64,000 nucleotides of DNA. Origin: Oxytricha trifallax (lineage: Eukaryota; Ciliophora; Spirotrichea; Sporadotrichida; Oxytrichidae). The notes under the pieces are model-generated. The model worked only from the letters and a program-made list of their open reading frames with translations. It ran no database searches and was not told the origin of the DNA. Below are positions 37,256-48,427 of the stretch, piece after piece. Position 1 is the stretch's first letter, and every line of letters starts with the position of its first letter. The stretch lies in assembly GCA_000711775.1 (NCBI GenBank), contig ARYC01000219.1:96244-160243 (forward strand), given 5' to 3'. A program made the position numbers and the translations under genes.

Positions 37256-38860
37256 ATGCAAAACATACTACACATTTATCCCACTCTTACAGTCTTATCT
37301 AATTTCGATAGATTTGAAGTTTTAAATCTCACAAAAATAAGTAGAGCCTAAAGGGATTTCATATATAAAAAGTTTTATAACATTTTTAGGAATAAACAAG
37401 ATTTGTTCATCATTGAAATTATCAAAAATAAATAAAGTTTTATATAATTTATCCCTTTATCAATAGATATTATAAATAAAATGGACTTAAATGCACAGAA
37501 TTTAGAGAAAATCAATCACAACTGTAGAAAAATTTTGAATATAGTGACCTTGATAAAAGTTAAAATTTATGATGGATATATAGAAAATTTAGATTAATTT
37601 CTTGAGTTAATTGAAGAGAAAATTTCCAAAGATTCTATGACTGAAACTTAAAATGTAAATCCTAATAAACCTAAGTATTTAAGGCAAATCAATCTTGAAC
37701 TTGTCATGTCTTTAAACTTACAAATTAAATTATTTTTATTGATGGTTTTGCTATTATTAAAATTAATTAAAACGAAAGCGGGAGGCTTTTTAATATGAGT
37801 TCAAAATCTAAATCTTTGAAGATAGTCAACAAATTAATAGATTCAGTATAATTTAATAATTTAACATTAATTTTATATTTTAATTTTTAAGTAACTACTC
37901 TATCTATTAATATTATTTTTAATTTTGAGTCATTCTTTTAAATTAAAATAAAATATATTTACATTTTTTCTCATGAATTAAAATGAAGTTTCATTCATAT
38001 ATGAAATTATAAATAATTTTATATCATTATAAAACTTATTTTGTTCTAATTCCCGAAACAGACCATGGATCTATAATAAACTTACATTTGAGTATTATAC
38101 TCTTAACTACATGGAGGATGAGGTGACTCATAAATTATTGAATGTCAGGTGCTTACATTTAATAGATTCTAAAATCACTATCAACAGATTCACAACATAG
38201 TTTTCATTTCATAAAATGAGGAAATTAGTGCTTGAGTAATCTTCTGCCATTGTGATTTCAATTAATATTTATGATTGCAAACGAAATTATATTTTAATAT
38301 TAAATAAGGAAATTATGATTTCAAATATTCTTAGAATATTAAAAAATTATAATTATGTTCACATAATAATTTAGTCTAAGTTTTATCATTCTCTGATTTA
38401 ATGCTTATTATTTTAAGTATATTTTAATATTAAATTATTAATTTAAAAAGTTAAGTTATTTCATAACTCGCCAATAGTGCTAATTTTAATTTTGTCACAA
38501 ATTTGAAAATACACACCTCCTCAATTTATGATATATCCAAAAGATTCCCAAATTTGCAAAAACTATCGTTTAATTAAGCAGCATTAAACTAAGGCAATCA
38601 CAATTTTAAAAATCTGATTTTTCTCCATTCAATGTTTGGAGCGCCTATAAATAAAAACAAAATAAATTAATTATCTATATTTTGTTCATGAAATATAGAA
38701 CATCATTATTAATATTGGAATATTATTCTTTATAATGACTAATTCCGGAATTTAAAACAATTGAAGGTTGAATCATATAACAAAACTGTATTAACTGTTT
38801 TCGACAGATCTGTGACAAACAGATCTGGTTAATATTCTCATTTGGATTCAATGATGGGTA
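37256..38860 (+). CDS. F-box-like/LRR family member (37.3 kb copy)
   Basis: It starts MQNILHIYPTLTVLSNFDRF, then EVLNLTKISRAQRDF, bridging the two N-terminal subtypes of the family (IYPTLTVL as in the cassettes). A second piece to about 37790 has INLELVMSLNLQIKLFLL. A third (38055-38270) has NVRCLHLIDSKITINRF and MRKLVLEQSS, typical of degenerate leucine-rich repeats. A fourth (38490-38650) has RFPNLQKLSFNQAALNQ. The 3' end is not located. Gaps are AT-rich. Confidence 0.55.
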
Positions 38861-38899
38861 ATTTAATTAGTTTTTTTAACTGATTATTATATTAATAGT

Positions 38900-39960
38900 T
38901 ATAATTTTTTTTAAACACTTTAATAAATAATATACTTTACTTTCTGGGTTTTATACAAGAAGATCATCAATTCAATATACTTTAACAACAAAATTAGAGA
39001 CAAGTAGAATAAGAATCAATGGAAATACAGAGATAGTAAAATGTACAAGAAAACACATAAAATAAGCATATCATTGTAAACTCTGAATATTTAATCAACC
39101 TTATTATGAAAAAATGAGAGAAAAAAACATTGATTTAATAATATATCCTTTTAAAACACCCATTGCTATATTAATAATTTCTAATACTAATTCATTCTCT
39201 ATTTTCTTAAAAATATGGTATAATGAAATGATTCTAATTCTATAAATAGGAACAATTATAAGAAAATACAAAAATATTAAATTTAATAGTATCACTACTA
39301 GACAGATATGTTTGAAGGAAATTAACAATTTAAATAAAAAATTATGTGTAAAACCTAATGATTATATTTATAATCTTTAAATTGTGATAGAAAAAGTTGA
39401 AAAAATCTAATCTACCAAATTAAAAATCAAATAGACGTATTTTTAAATAATTATTTTCTCTATACTTTAACTTAAATTTAATAATATTAATAGTTTATGG
39501 CTAATTTATTTATGCTCTTAAGAATTTATTTATAAAATTCAATATATCCCCTTAAAGTTGCTAGATATGAACTTAATAAACTTTTGATTTTAACTGATTC
39601 TACTGATAATAAGTTATAACTTAACAATCAAAAATTTCAATCTAGAAATTAATCACACTTACTAAATAATGATTATTAAAGTATCAGCTGATGGAATCCT
39701 ATATTTAATTATATTATTCCAAAAATAAAAATAAAATTTAGAAATATCTTGTAATTCTTTTATTAAAAAAAAATATTTAATTTCTCTAAAATTTTCTATA
39801 AGATTTAATTTTATTTTAATTATATAAAATTAAAAATGAATGGTATTGCTAAATTTATCCCATATGTATTTTTATAATAACTCTGCAATAAGACTATTAC
39901 CACTACAGTACCAATTAAAATTATATAATTTTTTATACAATAAAATACTTATTTAATTAA
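38900..39960. other. AT-rich DNA without recognisable gene
   Basis: No conserved coding stretch was found. The minus-strand hydrophobic reading at 39104-39328 is AT-driven and has no paralog in the window. Confidence 0.45.
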
Positions 39961-39967
39961 GTAGCAT

Positions 39968-40440
39968 ATGGAATCTTAGTTACAAAGAATGCCGAAGCCT
40001 CATATCAAATCAGAAGCTTTATTTATAAAATTTACATTTTTTATAATTATTAAAAGATTAAATCTTAATTTTATTTTATGCTTTGTCTCCCTTTTCTTTG
40101 GATTTAAATGAATAAAGAGATATTGGAATTGATAAAAATAAAATACTTAATTTTTTAAACAATTTTAATGATTCAAATAAATATAATATTATTGCCCTCT
40201 TAGAATCAATTGACTCTGATTTGAGCTCATATTGTCAATAGCTACCTGACTTAATTAAATATTTAATAAAATTCCTTTAAGTTAAAATATATCTCACCAT
40301 TAAGATTTATATTCTAAACTTGGATATAATGTCCGTCGAAGATTTGATCAATTTGCACAAGACTTATGCCTTCGATATTAAATCTCTGAAACAAAAAGTT
40401 CGCTTATCAACACGTGGATTTCTCAAGAAAAATAAGAGTA
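39968..40440 (+). other. Orphan coding-like segments
   Basis: MESQLQRMPKPHIKSEALFI (from 39968) and a later TGA-free stretch (40160-40440) look coding by composition. The latter contains IALLESIDSDLSSYCQQLPD and MSVEDLINLHKTYAFDIKSL, then KQKVRLSTRG. They are flanked by kilobases of empty AT-rich DNA. They could be part of another F-box/LRR copy, a small gene, or dispersed macronuclear-destined segments of a gene elsewhere. No family recognised. Confidence 0.35.
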
Positions 40441-40449
40441 TAAAATATA

Positions 40450-42490
40450 AATTAAAACTAATTATAAATCTATATTTTTAACCTCTTTTATTAAATAATA
40501 TCAAAATCATAAAAAATTGGAGATTATAGAAGCAAATTGCTAAGCAAATAATCTCCTAAGATTTTAGCTAATAAAAAAATATTAATGTTGATCATACTTT
40601 ATATAATAAATATTATAAATATATATAAATATATTATCAAACTATAGAAGTCATAGAGAGCCAATAAAGCAAACCTTATTTGATTAATCATCTAAAATTA
40701 ATTAAATATAATTAATTTACTTAAGACAAATTCAAATTTAAAAGTTATATGATGAACAAAAATAATTCATATTTAATCATTAAGAATATTTTAATTAATT
40801 AATTGTCTAATAAATTCTTTGTCTCGTAATAAAATTTTATTAAGTTTCAAATTTAAATTATTATTATTCTCTTTCTTAAGTGTTTTTAAACATTTAAAGT
40901 TAAGAATGATGTATATTTATTTACTATTTCTTTAATTCTGAATAGTATTTAGTATTGAAACTTTCAAGTTAATTCTCTTGAAAATTAAAATTATATGGAA
41001 AATTTTAAATTTTACCGTTAATTATGCAACTAAATAAATGTTTTTTTGCAAAATTATATTAATAAATCCTTAAAATCATCCAGAGGTAGATCTTAAAATT
41101 AAAATCAAACCGTCTGATGAATTCGAGTAAAATTTAAGTTTAAATTTTATAAGAATTTGCATTATAGAAAATAAAATTTTATAAAATTTCGTTGATTCAT
41201 TTTTAATTTGTTTTTTTTATTAAAAAGAGTTGACTTTCTGCTTCAAAGATTACTTTAAATTAATTCATGAAAAATAAAGTAGCACAACTAAGTCTATAGC
41301 GGTAGGGAATGAGAATTCAATTGAGAGGATAAAAAAGAAATCAATCAGAAAATAATATAAAAAGTCAAATGTCATAGTCTCTAATAAATATGATAATTAA
41401 TCGAGGTCAACTTTACATTAAAATAATTCTATAGGTTAAAATATTATTTCCCAAATTTAATTGATTTAGCAATTTAAATTTAGGGTGCTTACAGAAATAA
41501 ATTAAATTTTTTAATTATAATAAGTTTTGAGATTTTATGAAACCTTTAATATCAGGAAATTTAGCAATCAACCAAAATAAAATTGTTATAGAAAGTATTT
41601 TGTTGCACAACAAGAATCTTAATAAAATAAAATATTGCAAAATAGGAAGTTATATAAATACCAGAGTTTTTTTTGCAACTCTGAGTACCTAAAAATAAAT
41701 AGCTATTCTTTGCAATTGAATAACTGTTAATTTCTATGTTTAAATATTAATTAATCTTTTTAAGAAAAAAATTATTTCACGAATATAAGTAAAAAGAGAT
41801 AAGAAAATGATTTATTCAAAAATTATCTAAAGCTCCCTGATACAACACTTTCAACTCGATATTCAAATGAATGCTAACCGATTATGACAAAATACTTATA
41901 AATTTATTATTAATTTACTTTCCGTTAGGTTAAGCACTATTTGATATTAATTTATAATTATCAATTTAAACTGATAATTAAATTAAGCAACATCCAATTT
42001 CACATAGCCTGGCAATTTAGAGGCAAGATTTTTAGGTTAAAGTGGCGCTAAATTGATTGAAGATATTTTAAAAATAAAAGATATATAATCAAATTTAATT
42101 TTAATTTTAATTTAATTTTATTTTATTAGATGGATAGCTCTTTTATGAATCGGGAGTATCATCATCATTATTTTAACGCAATTTTTTCATGTGATAAAAA
42201 ATTAAATTAAAAATTTATATATTTTCATTGACAAATCCAAAGTCTTTTTATTCTAAAATGTTTTTGGGAAATAAAATCGGTTAAAACATAAATTAATTTT
42301 ACTCGTAGTTTAAAAAATCCGAGGATTCTCAACGTATTTTATATTTTTTATATCTTTCTTAGTAAAATCTATATAATATCTGCGAAAATTTAAGATAAAT
42401 TTACAAAATATAATAATTTCAACAATAAGTGCCTCAGATTTAATAAAATTATTATAAGAGTCCATATTCTTATATTTTAATTTTAGTTTT
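40450..42490. other. AT-rich DNA without recognisable gene
   Basis: Read on both strands without finding conserved coding text, element ends or RNA genes. Confidence 0.45.
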
Positions 42491-42496
42491 TATTTG

Positions 42497-42711
42497 AGGG
42501 GGGGGGTTTCCTGACTCATACAAAAATAATATAAATTTCTCAAAATCTTAATCATCATTTATGATATATATAATTAATATTGTGTAACATCCAGTATTTT
42601 TTTTAACATAAAAATTTCAAAAATTTTATCAAAGAAACGTATAATGTTAATATATTGTATTAAGGTATGATATAAAAATAAATGTTGAGGGCAAGAAACT
42701 TCCTCCCCCCT
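42497..42711. mobile_element. MITE-like inverted-repeat element, family A copy 2
   Basis: The left end GAGGGGGGGGGTTTCCTGAC is matched by inverted GGGCAAGAAACTTCCTCCCC at the right. About 215 bp, AT-rich inside. The ends match the 4846-5339 element. Confidence 0.65.
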
Positions 42712-42833
42712 TATTTTTAAATGTAATGAAAATTAATATACCTATTCTATTTTTGCAATAAATGAACTAGTAGCAAAATACCAGCTTTATGATTAGAAAT
42801 AATCAAAGTCACTTAGAAAATAATTAATATTCT

Positions 42834-43223
42834 AATATTGGAGGAATAAAAAATTGGGAAATAAATATAAATTAAATTAATTATAAATCTAATTAGTGAC
42901 AGTTAAAGTAAGCCAAATTAGACGATCTTAGGCTTATTCGATAGAAAATTAAAAATTTTCTGGACTAAATCATTGGAATTTCTACTTTATCACAAAAATA
43001 GAGAAATAACTTGGAGATCATTAAATGCCTCTAAATAAATTTTATAATCAAGTTTTCTCGTTCGGGGGAGGGGGGGGGCAATTTTAAAGTCTAGACAATA
43101 TTTAATTATTTGTCTAATGAACCCAAGATTGTTGAATTTGTCAACTTTAACTCCCACTATTTTGATTTATAATTAATTTGATTATATTAATTTCCCAATT
43201 CAGAATATACTCATCAATAATAT
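42834..43223. mobile_element. MITE-like inverted-repeat element, family B copy 2
   Basis: The ends (ATATTGGAGGAATAAAAAAT and its diverged inverse) and the internal landmarks (GACAGTTAAAGTAAGCCAAA, CAAGATTGTTGAATTTGTCA) follow the order of the copy at 3891-4305. A guanine tract sits near the centre. Confidence 0.6.
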
Positions 43224-43474
43224 ATTTTCAAACCAATCCTTCACAATTTATCTACCTATGGATTTTAAAAATTTACTAACCCCTTTTTATTTATAAGCAT
43301 ATTAAAATAGTTTGTTTTTATTACTTTCTTTATTCATTTTTAGAAAATAAATAAAAAAAACAAGGGACAATAATTCAATTGTAATATTTAGATATTTTTT
43401 GAATTAGTAAATGATCAATAACGTTAAATGGACCAAACCCTCATCTTGCCCAGATAATGATCTTCAAATTTAAA

Positions 43475-43557
43475 ATGGGAGCCAATCTCGCAGATGTGAT
43501 TAATTTTGAAAATGAAAACTCTTTAACGCAGAAGGCAGAGTCTCCGTCTAGAAATTA
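43475..43557 (+). other. Orphan coding-like segment
   Basis: ATG 43475 opens MGANLADVINFENENSLTQK, then AESPSRN, in a patch less AT-rich than its surroundings. It may be a first MDS of an unidentified gene or a chance reading. MG at the N-terminus could be acylated, but the support is weak. Confidence 0.3.
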
Positions 43558-44194
43558 ATCTAATTAAGTAAATATTATTTTCAAGAAAGTCAAAAAAATA
43601 ATAAAGTGAAATTATTTATTGTAAGAACTAATTTATTAATAAAAAATGTCAAAAGATTAATTATCTTAAAAACATAAAATCTTTAAATAAGAAAAATTTA
43701 TAAATTATATATATTTTTGAATCTAATTGAGATCAAAATTTTGATTTCTAAAAAATGCAAGATATTCTGTAAATACATATTTTAAGATTATTTAATTTCA
43801 AATCTGTAAGAAATGATTATATTCCCTTATTTAAGACTCAATGATTATTTAAGATATTTAAGAAACTGTGTCAAATTTGATTAATAAAATCATTTGCTTA
43901 CAATGTTATAATTTTACCTTATAAATTTGCAATATTTTTTCAGCAGATAGTATTAATGTGCGTACAAAATCATACAATCACAAAGCAATCACACTCTCCC
44001 TTAATTATTTAATTTACTATCATAGTATAAATAAAATTTAAAATTAACTGAAAGTAAATTAGTTTATATTAATGATTATGGTAAGTCTGCAAAACTAAAC
44101 ATATATGGCATATCACCCATTATTAAATTAAATATAATTGTATTGTATTTTGATTTTATTGCAATTAAATATATATTTTGAATTTAAAATAGCG

Positions 44195-46272
44195 ATGAGA
44201 AATTTCTGCAAACCATAAGCTTTTCTTAAAAATTCCTTGGCTCTGTGCTTTGTTTTATCTTTCCAAATTATCAAAATAAATACCTAAACTTGATCATTAT
44301 TTTTTCATAATATTATATAATACTATAAATGTTTAGCAAATTTCCTGCCCAATAGTTTCCTGCTCGTCAATCCTAGAAAACAGCGCTTGCTATCAACACG
44401 ACGAGAAACAGCCCGCAGAGTTGATATAAACATACTCTTGTGCAACTTATTAACTTAATGACGCTGGCGGAGGACCAGACTAAATTTATCTTATATAAAA
44501 ATCTGGAGAAAAAAATTGAAATTATGTTATAAAAACATTGTAAATTTGTGATTTTTCATTGGAATAGTCAGCATGGTTTGATGAAAGATATCAGCATTTA
44601 ACGAAATCTAACTAAAGTGTATTTATAACTTATATAACTTAGAATTACCTAATATTCAAGTATGTATTTTGTAATAAAATTTTTTTGATATAAAAAAATA
44701 TTTAAGTTAAAAATATAATTTATAATGCATTTTCATCAATGCACACATCTCAAACTTTAGGATATTGCCGAGATGTAATTTCAACTTATTAAATGATGAA
44801 CAATGGCAGATCGTGCTCTGACCCAAGTTAATTATATAGTAATATTTTAAATTATAATTACAATTTGGGTTAGAAAATACATTATTAAAACTGAAAATGA
44901 GAAATCATTAATACTTTTTATTAATGAATGCTTTTCGAGGAGATGTGAAGGTGGAGTTTGCAAAGGATTAGATAATAACGCCAATTGCAATACTCATTAA
45001 GATTGTGACCATGGATATTACTGTAACTATTTTATTTTCACTTTCAACAATGTGAAAGAATATAAAGAATAAATGATATATTTTTTAAATAAACTAAGCC
45101 AATTTGTGGCCATATCCCTCGACATGCACAAAATTAAGAACATCTTATGAATCTTGTGGTGCAGATGAAGAATGTGGAATTGCAAACTATTGCTGGTATG
45201 CAAGTAACGAAGATAGAATAGATGTTCCTCCAGTTAAGAGGTGTCTCCCACTTTATTCTTAAGAAGATGGTACTTCCTTTGGTTATATATGTATAAAGAA
45301 ATTGATTTTTAAGTCACACAGAGTTTGATTTTTAAAATTTTCAAATATTCTATTGGTTGGTATTCTCCAAATTTAACGAAAACTTCATCCTATAAATCAA
45401 TTGATTTTTCTGATTATGTAAGAAATGGAAAGTACTGCAAATCTGGTTTCGCATTTCCACTCTTTATATTTTAGTGAAGATTATTTAGAATTTAAAATTA
45501 AAATCTGTTATATATTTTAATAATTTTGAATTCTTACCAGGTTCAGTCACAATAGCGAATTGCACCTCTGTAGATAAAATTAAGTACTTAAATTGGAATC
45601 AAAACACATAGTCAGGATAGACTGTGGAACTGTCTGCAGAAGAAAAGTTTAAGTGTAATCCAACCAATTAAACAACTAAGTGTGAATTAAATTTTCTCGC
45701 TGAATATCCTGATCCTGCTAAAACTAGTGCTCCTTTTTAACTTATTTTTTAATATGAATCCTAATATTTAAATCTTAGGCATTTTATATTTAAGCGCACA
45801 AAAAACATATAAAGATTTCTTAGTAGATTGTGGATGCGCTATGGATGGTAATAACGGCTACTGCTCTCAGGTTTTAGGTACATCAGTTTATAGAAATGCG
45901 ATGGAAGCCTTTAAAAAGGTTCTGGAAGAATCTAATTGTCACACACTAGATCGTTATGATAAATTTTCAATTCTATATTTCAGTTTATATTGATCTCTGA
46001 GAGTACCTATTCATTTTTAAAATAAAAATGATTTGAAGGCTCAAAGAGATTCTTGTGGAATAAGAGATAAAGGTGAGTTGGACAGTGCAGTAGACTAACT
46101 TTTTAATATCAATCATTGGCCTCTTGCTCAAGGATCAGACGACACTACAGGTTGTATAAAAGATCTATTCCCCGATAGCTTATAAAATCAATAAAAGTTA
46201 CAGGGACTTATAGGAATAAGTTTTAGTGTTGTAGTATTACTTTGCGGAAATTTAGCATCCTTTATTTTATGA
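44195..46272 (+). CDS. Cysteine-rich secreted/membrane protein, copy A
   Basis: The ATG at 44195 opens MRNFCKPQAFLKNSLALCFV, a signal-peptide-like leader. Cysteine-rich modules follow: CPIVSCSSILENSACYQHDE; GRSCSD / CFSRRCEGGVCKG / CNTHQDCDHGYYC (a Dickkopf-like Cys spacing); and a later EECGIANYCWYAS. The C-terminal block runs QLFNINHWPLAQGSDDTTGC to a hydrophobic tail and TGA 46270-46272. Copy B is a tandem paralog with the same order. Several introns/IESs interrupt it; one (44833-44929) is resolved. It probably encodes an extracellular or GPI/TM-anchored surface protein; exact function unknown. Confidence 0.75.
44833..44929 (+). other. IES in copy A, pointer AAT, absent from copy B
   Basis: CCAAGTT-AAT-TATAT and TTAATG-AAT-GCTTTTCG flank 97 bp. 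Excision gives CSDPSQ-CFSRRC in frame, matching uninterrupted CSDSSQ-CFSKRC in copy B at about 46975. Confidence 0.8.
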
Positions 46273-46419
46273 AAAAAAAATTCCCAATTATCTAGTATAT
46301 TGTAAAATCATCATTTTAATTTTCTCAAAATAGATTAATGTTAAGTCAGTTCAAAGAAGTAGAATAATTTAAAGTTTGTAGTCTTAAATTAAAAAGAATA
46401 TTTTACATTTAAATTCAAA

Positions 46420-48329
46420 ATGAAAAGAACTTATCAAAACATTCAAACCGTATCGATCTCTCAAAGGTTAAAACAATAATCCAATTATTTGCTAAAACTT
46501 GAATGCTTCCTTTTAATTATCAGTTTAGTTTTTTAGCAAACCTCAACATAAACCCTGATAGAGTATTTAATACAGTCATTATTTTAATAAATAGTTTAAA
46601 TAATATCATGTCCTACAATTTCTTGCGATACAACAATAGATAATAATGCTTGCTATAAACACGATGAAGCATAGTCTGCGATTGAAATTAGAAGCTATTC
46701 TTGCGATACTTATACAGGTGGAACGACAAAAGTTTTATAAATTTTTTATAAGAAAAGTTTATAGAATTCTTCTAATTAACGAGACTTATTTTGTAAAGTA
46801 TGCGATTTCTAGTTAGATAAATCAGCGTGGTTTGATGAAAAAACTTTGCACTTATCTACTTCAACAAATCCAAGTATATCCCAATTATATAAGAAACGAA
46901 CCCTTGGATATTGCAAAGAAGTTTAATATGTAACAAATAGAATGCAAAACAATGGAAGGACCTGCTCTGATTCAAGTTAGTGCTTTTCTAAGAGATGTGT
47001 TAGCGGAATTTGTACGGGACTTGATGTTAATTCGCAATGTACTTCTCATGGGGATTGCTAACCAGGGTATTACTGCAACTTAAATTAAATCAAATTTATC
47101 AACTTTTTACTCACAAATTTTAAAGAAAAATCTATTCTTTATAAAATTACCAACTAGAGCCCTTCTTGGCCATTTTCATCGATTTGTACAAGATTGAAAG
47201 TCTCTGGGAATAATTGCACAGCAGATGAAGAATGTATAGTTTCAAATTATTGTTGGTATGCAACCGTTAAAGATAGAGAAGCTACTCCTCCAATAAAAAA
47301 ATGCATGCCTGTTTATTCTTAAGAAGATGGCACTTCTTTTGGATGGTAAAATTTTATAAATATTGTTATCATACGAAATTTGTTTCATTCAATATTTTAT
47401 TAATGGTTCTCAAATGGAATAACTAAGACTTCAAGTTTTAGATCAATATCCCTAGAAGACTATAAGAGAAATGGTCAATATTGTAAATCTGGCTTTGCTT
47501 TCCCACTCTTAATGATTAAATATAAGAAATTATTTGTTTAATTATTTTTTAGTATTTCCTGTGATTTAATTTTTAAATCTTACCTACCTCAATTACTTAA
47601 GCTAATTGCACAAGTGTTGAAAAGATAATGTATTAATTAGGGTCTCAAAAACTTTAACTATTTTAAGAGAATAGCTTTAATTGCTCGGTAACTAATTAAA
47701 CAAACAAGTGTGAATTGAACTTCCTAGCTGAGTACCCAAACCCCAGTAAAAATGCTTCATTAAATTAAAATACTTATAAATTCTAATTTTATATTCTGTA
47801 AAGTAAATTTAATTCATAAAGAAAATATCAAGATTTCTTAGTTGAGTGTGGGTGTGCTATGGATGGTAATAATGGATATTGCTCTTAAGTTTTAGGAACA
47901 GATATTTATCGCAATCTTAAAAAAATGGATTGAAATAAATAATATTTTAACTTACATATACATTATAAACTTAAGATATTATACTATAATTCATTTTATA
48001 AGTTATAATGTACTTTTTAATTAAATGCTGTATAAGCTCTGCGTTAAGTACTTTAAGAATCTGCATGTCACACTTTAGATCGAAATGACACCAAAGCTCA
48101 AAGAGACACCTGCGGAATTTCAGATAAGTCAGTTTTAGACAGTGCGATAGACCAGCTTTTCAATGTGAACCACTGGCCACTTGTTCAAGGGGATTAAACC
48201 ACGAATTGCATCAAATCACTATTTCCAGATAGTCTATAAAATTAACAGAAAATGTTTGCATTATTAGGAGTTGGAGCTAGTTTGGCTTTAACAAGTATGA
48301 TTAGTTTTGGTAATTTACTTTTATTTTGA
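46420..48329 (+). CDS. Cysteine-rich secreted/membrane protein, copy B
   Basis: The ATG at 46420 gives MKRTYQNIQTVSISQRLKQQ, then a hydrophobic leader (ECFLLIISLVF) and a long uninterrupted first segment through SCPTISCDTTIDNNACYKHD, WFDEKTLHLS, GRTCSDSSQCFSKRCVSGIC and CTSHGDCQPGYYC. Later segments carry SGNNCTADEECIVSNYCWYA, the ECGCAMDGNNGYCSQVLG block and DQLFNVNHWPLVQGDQT, ending in a hydrophobic tail and TGA 48327-48329. Even cysteine numbers per block and the leader support secretion. It starts about 150 bp after copy A ends. Interruptions near 47090, 47350, 47540 and 47770 are not individually resolved. Confidence 0.78.
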
Positions 48330-48427
48330 TTTCTTAAATTATCAATTAATGTAATACATACTATTTCTATACAGTAACAAGTAATTGAATTGAAGTGAAT
48401 TGAATTAAATAATATTAAACTTAAAAA

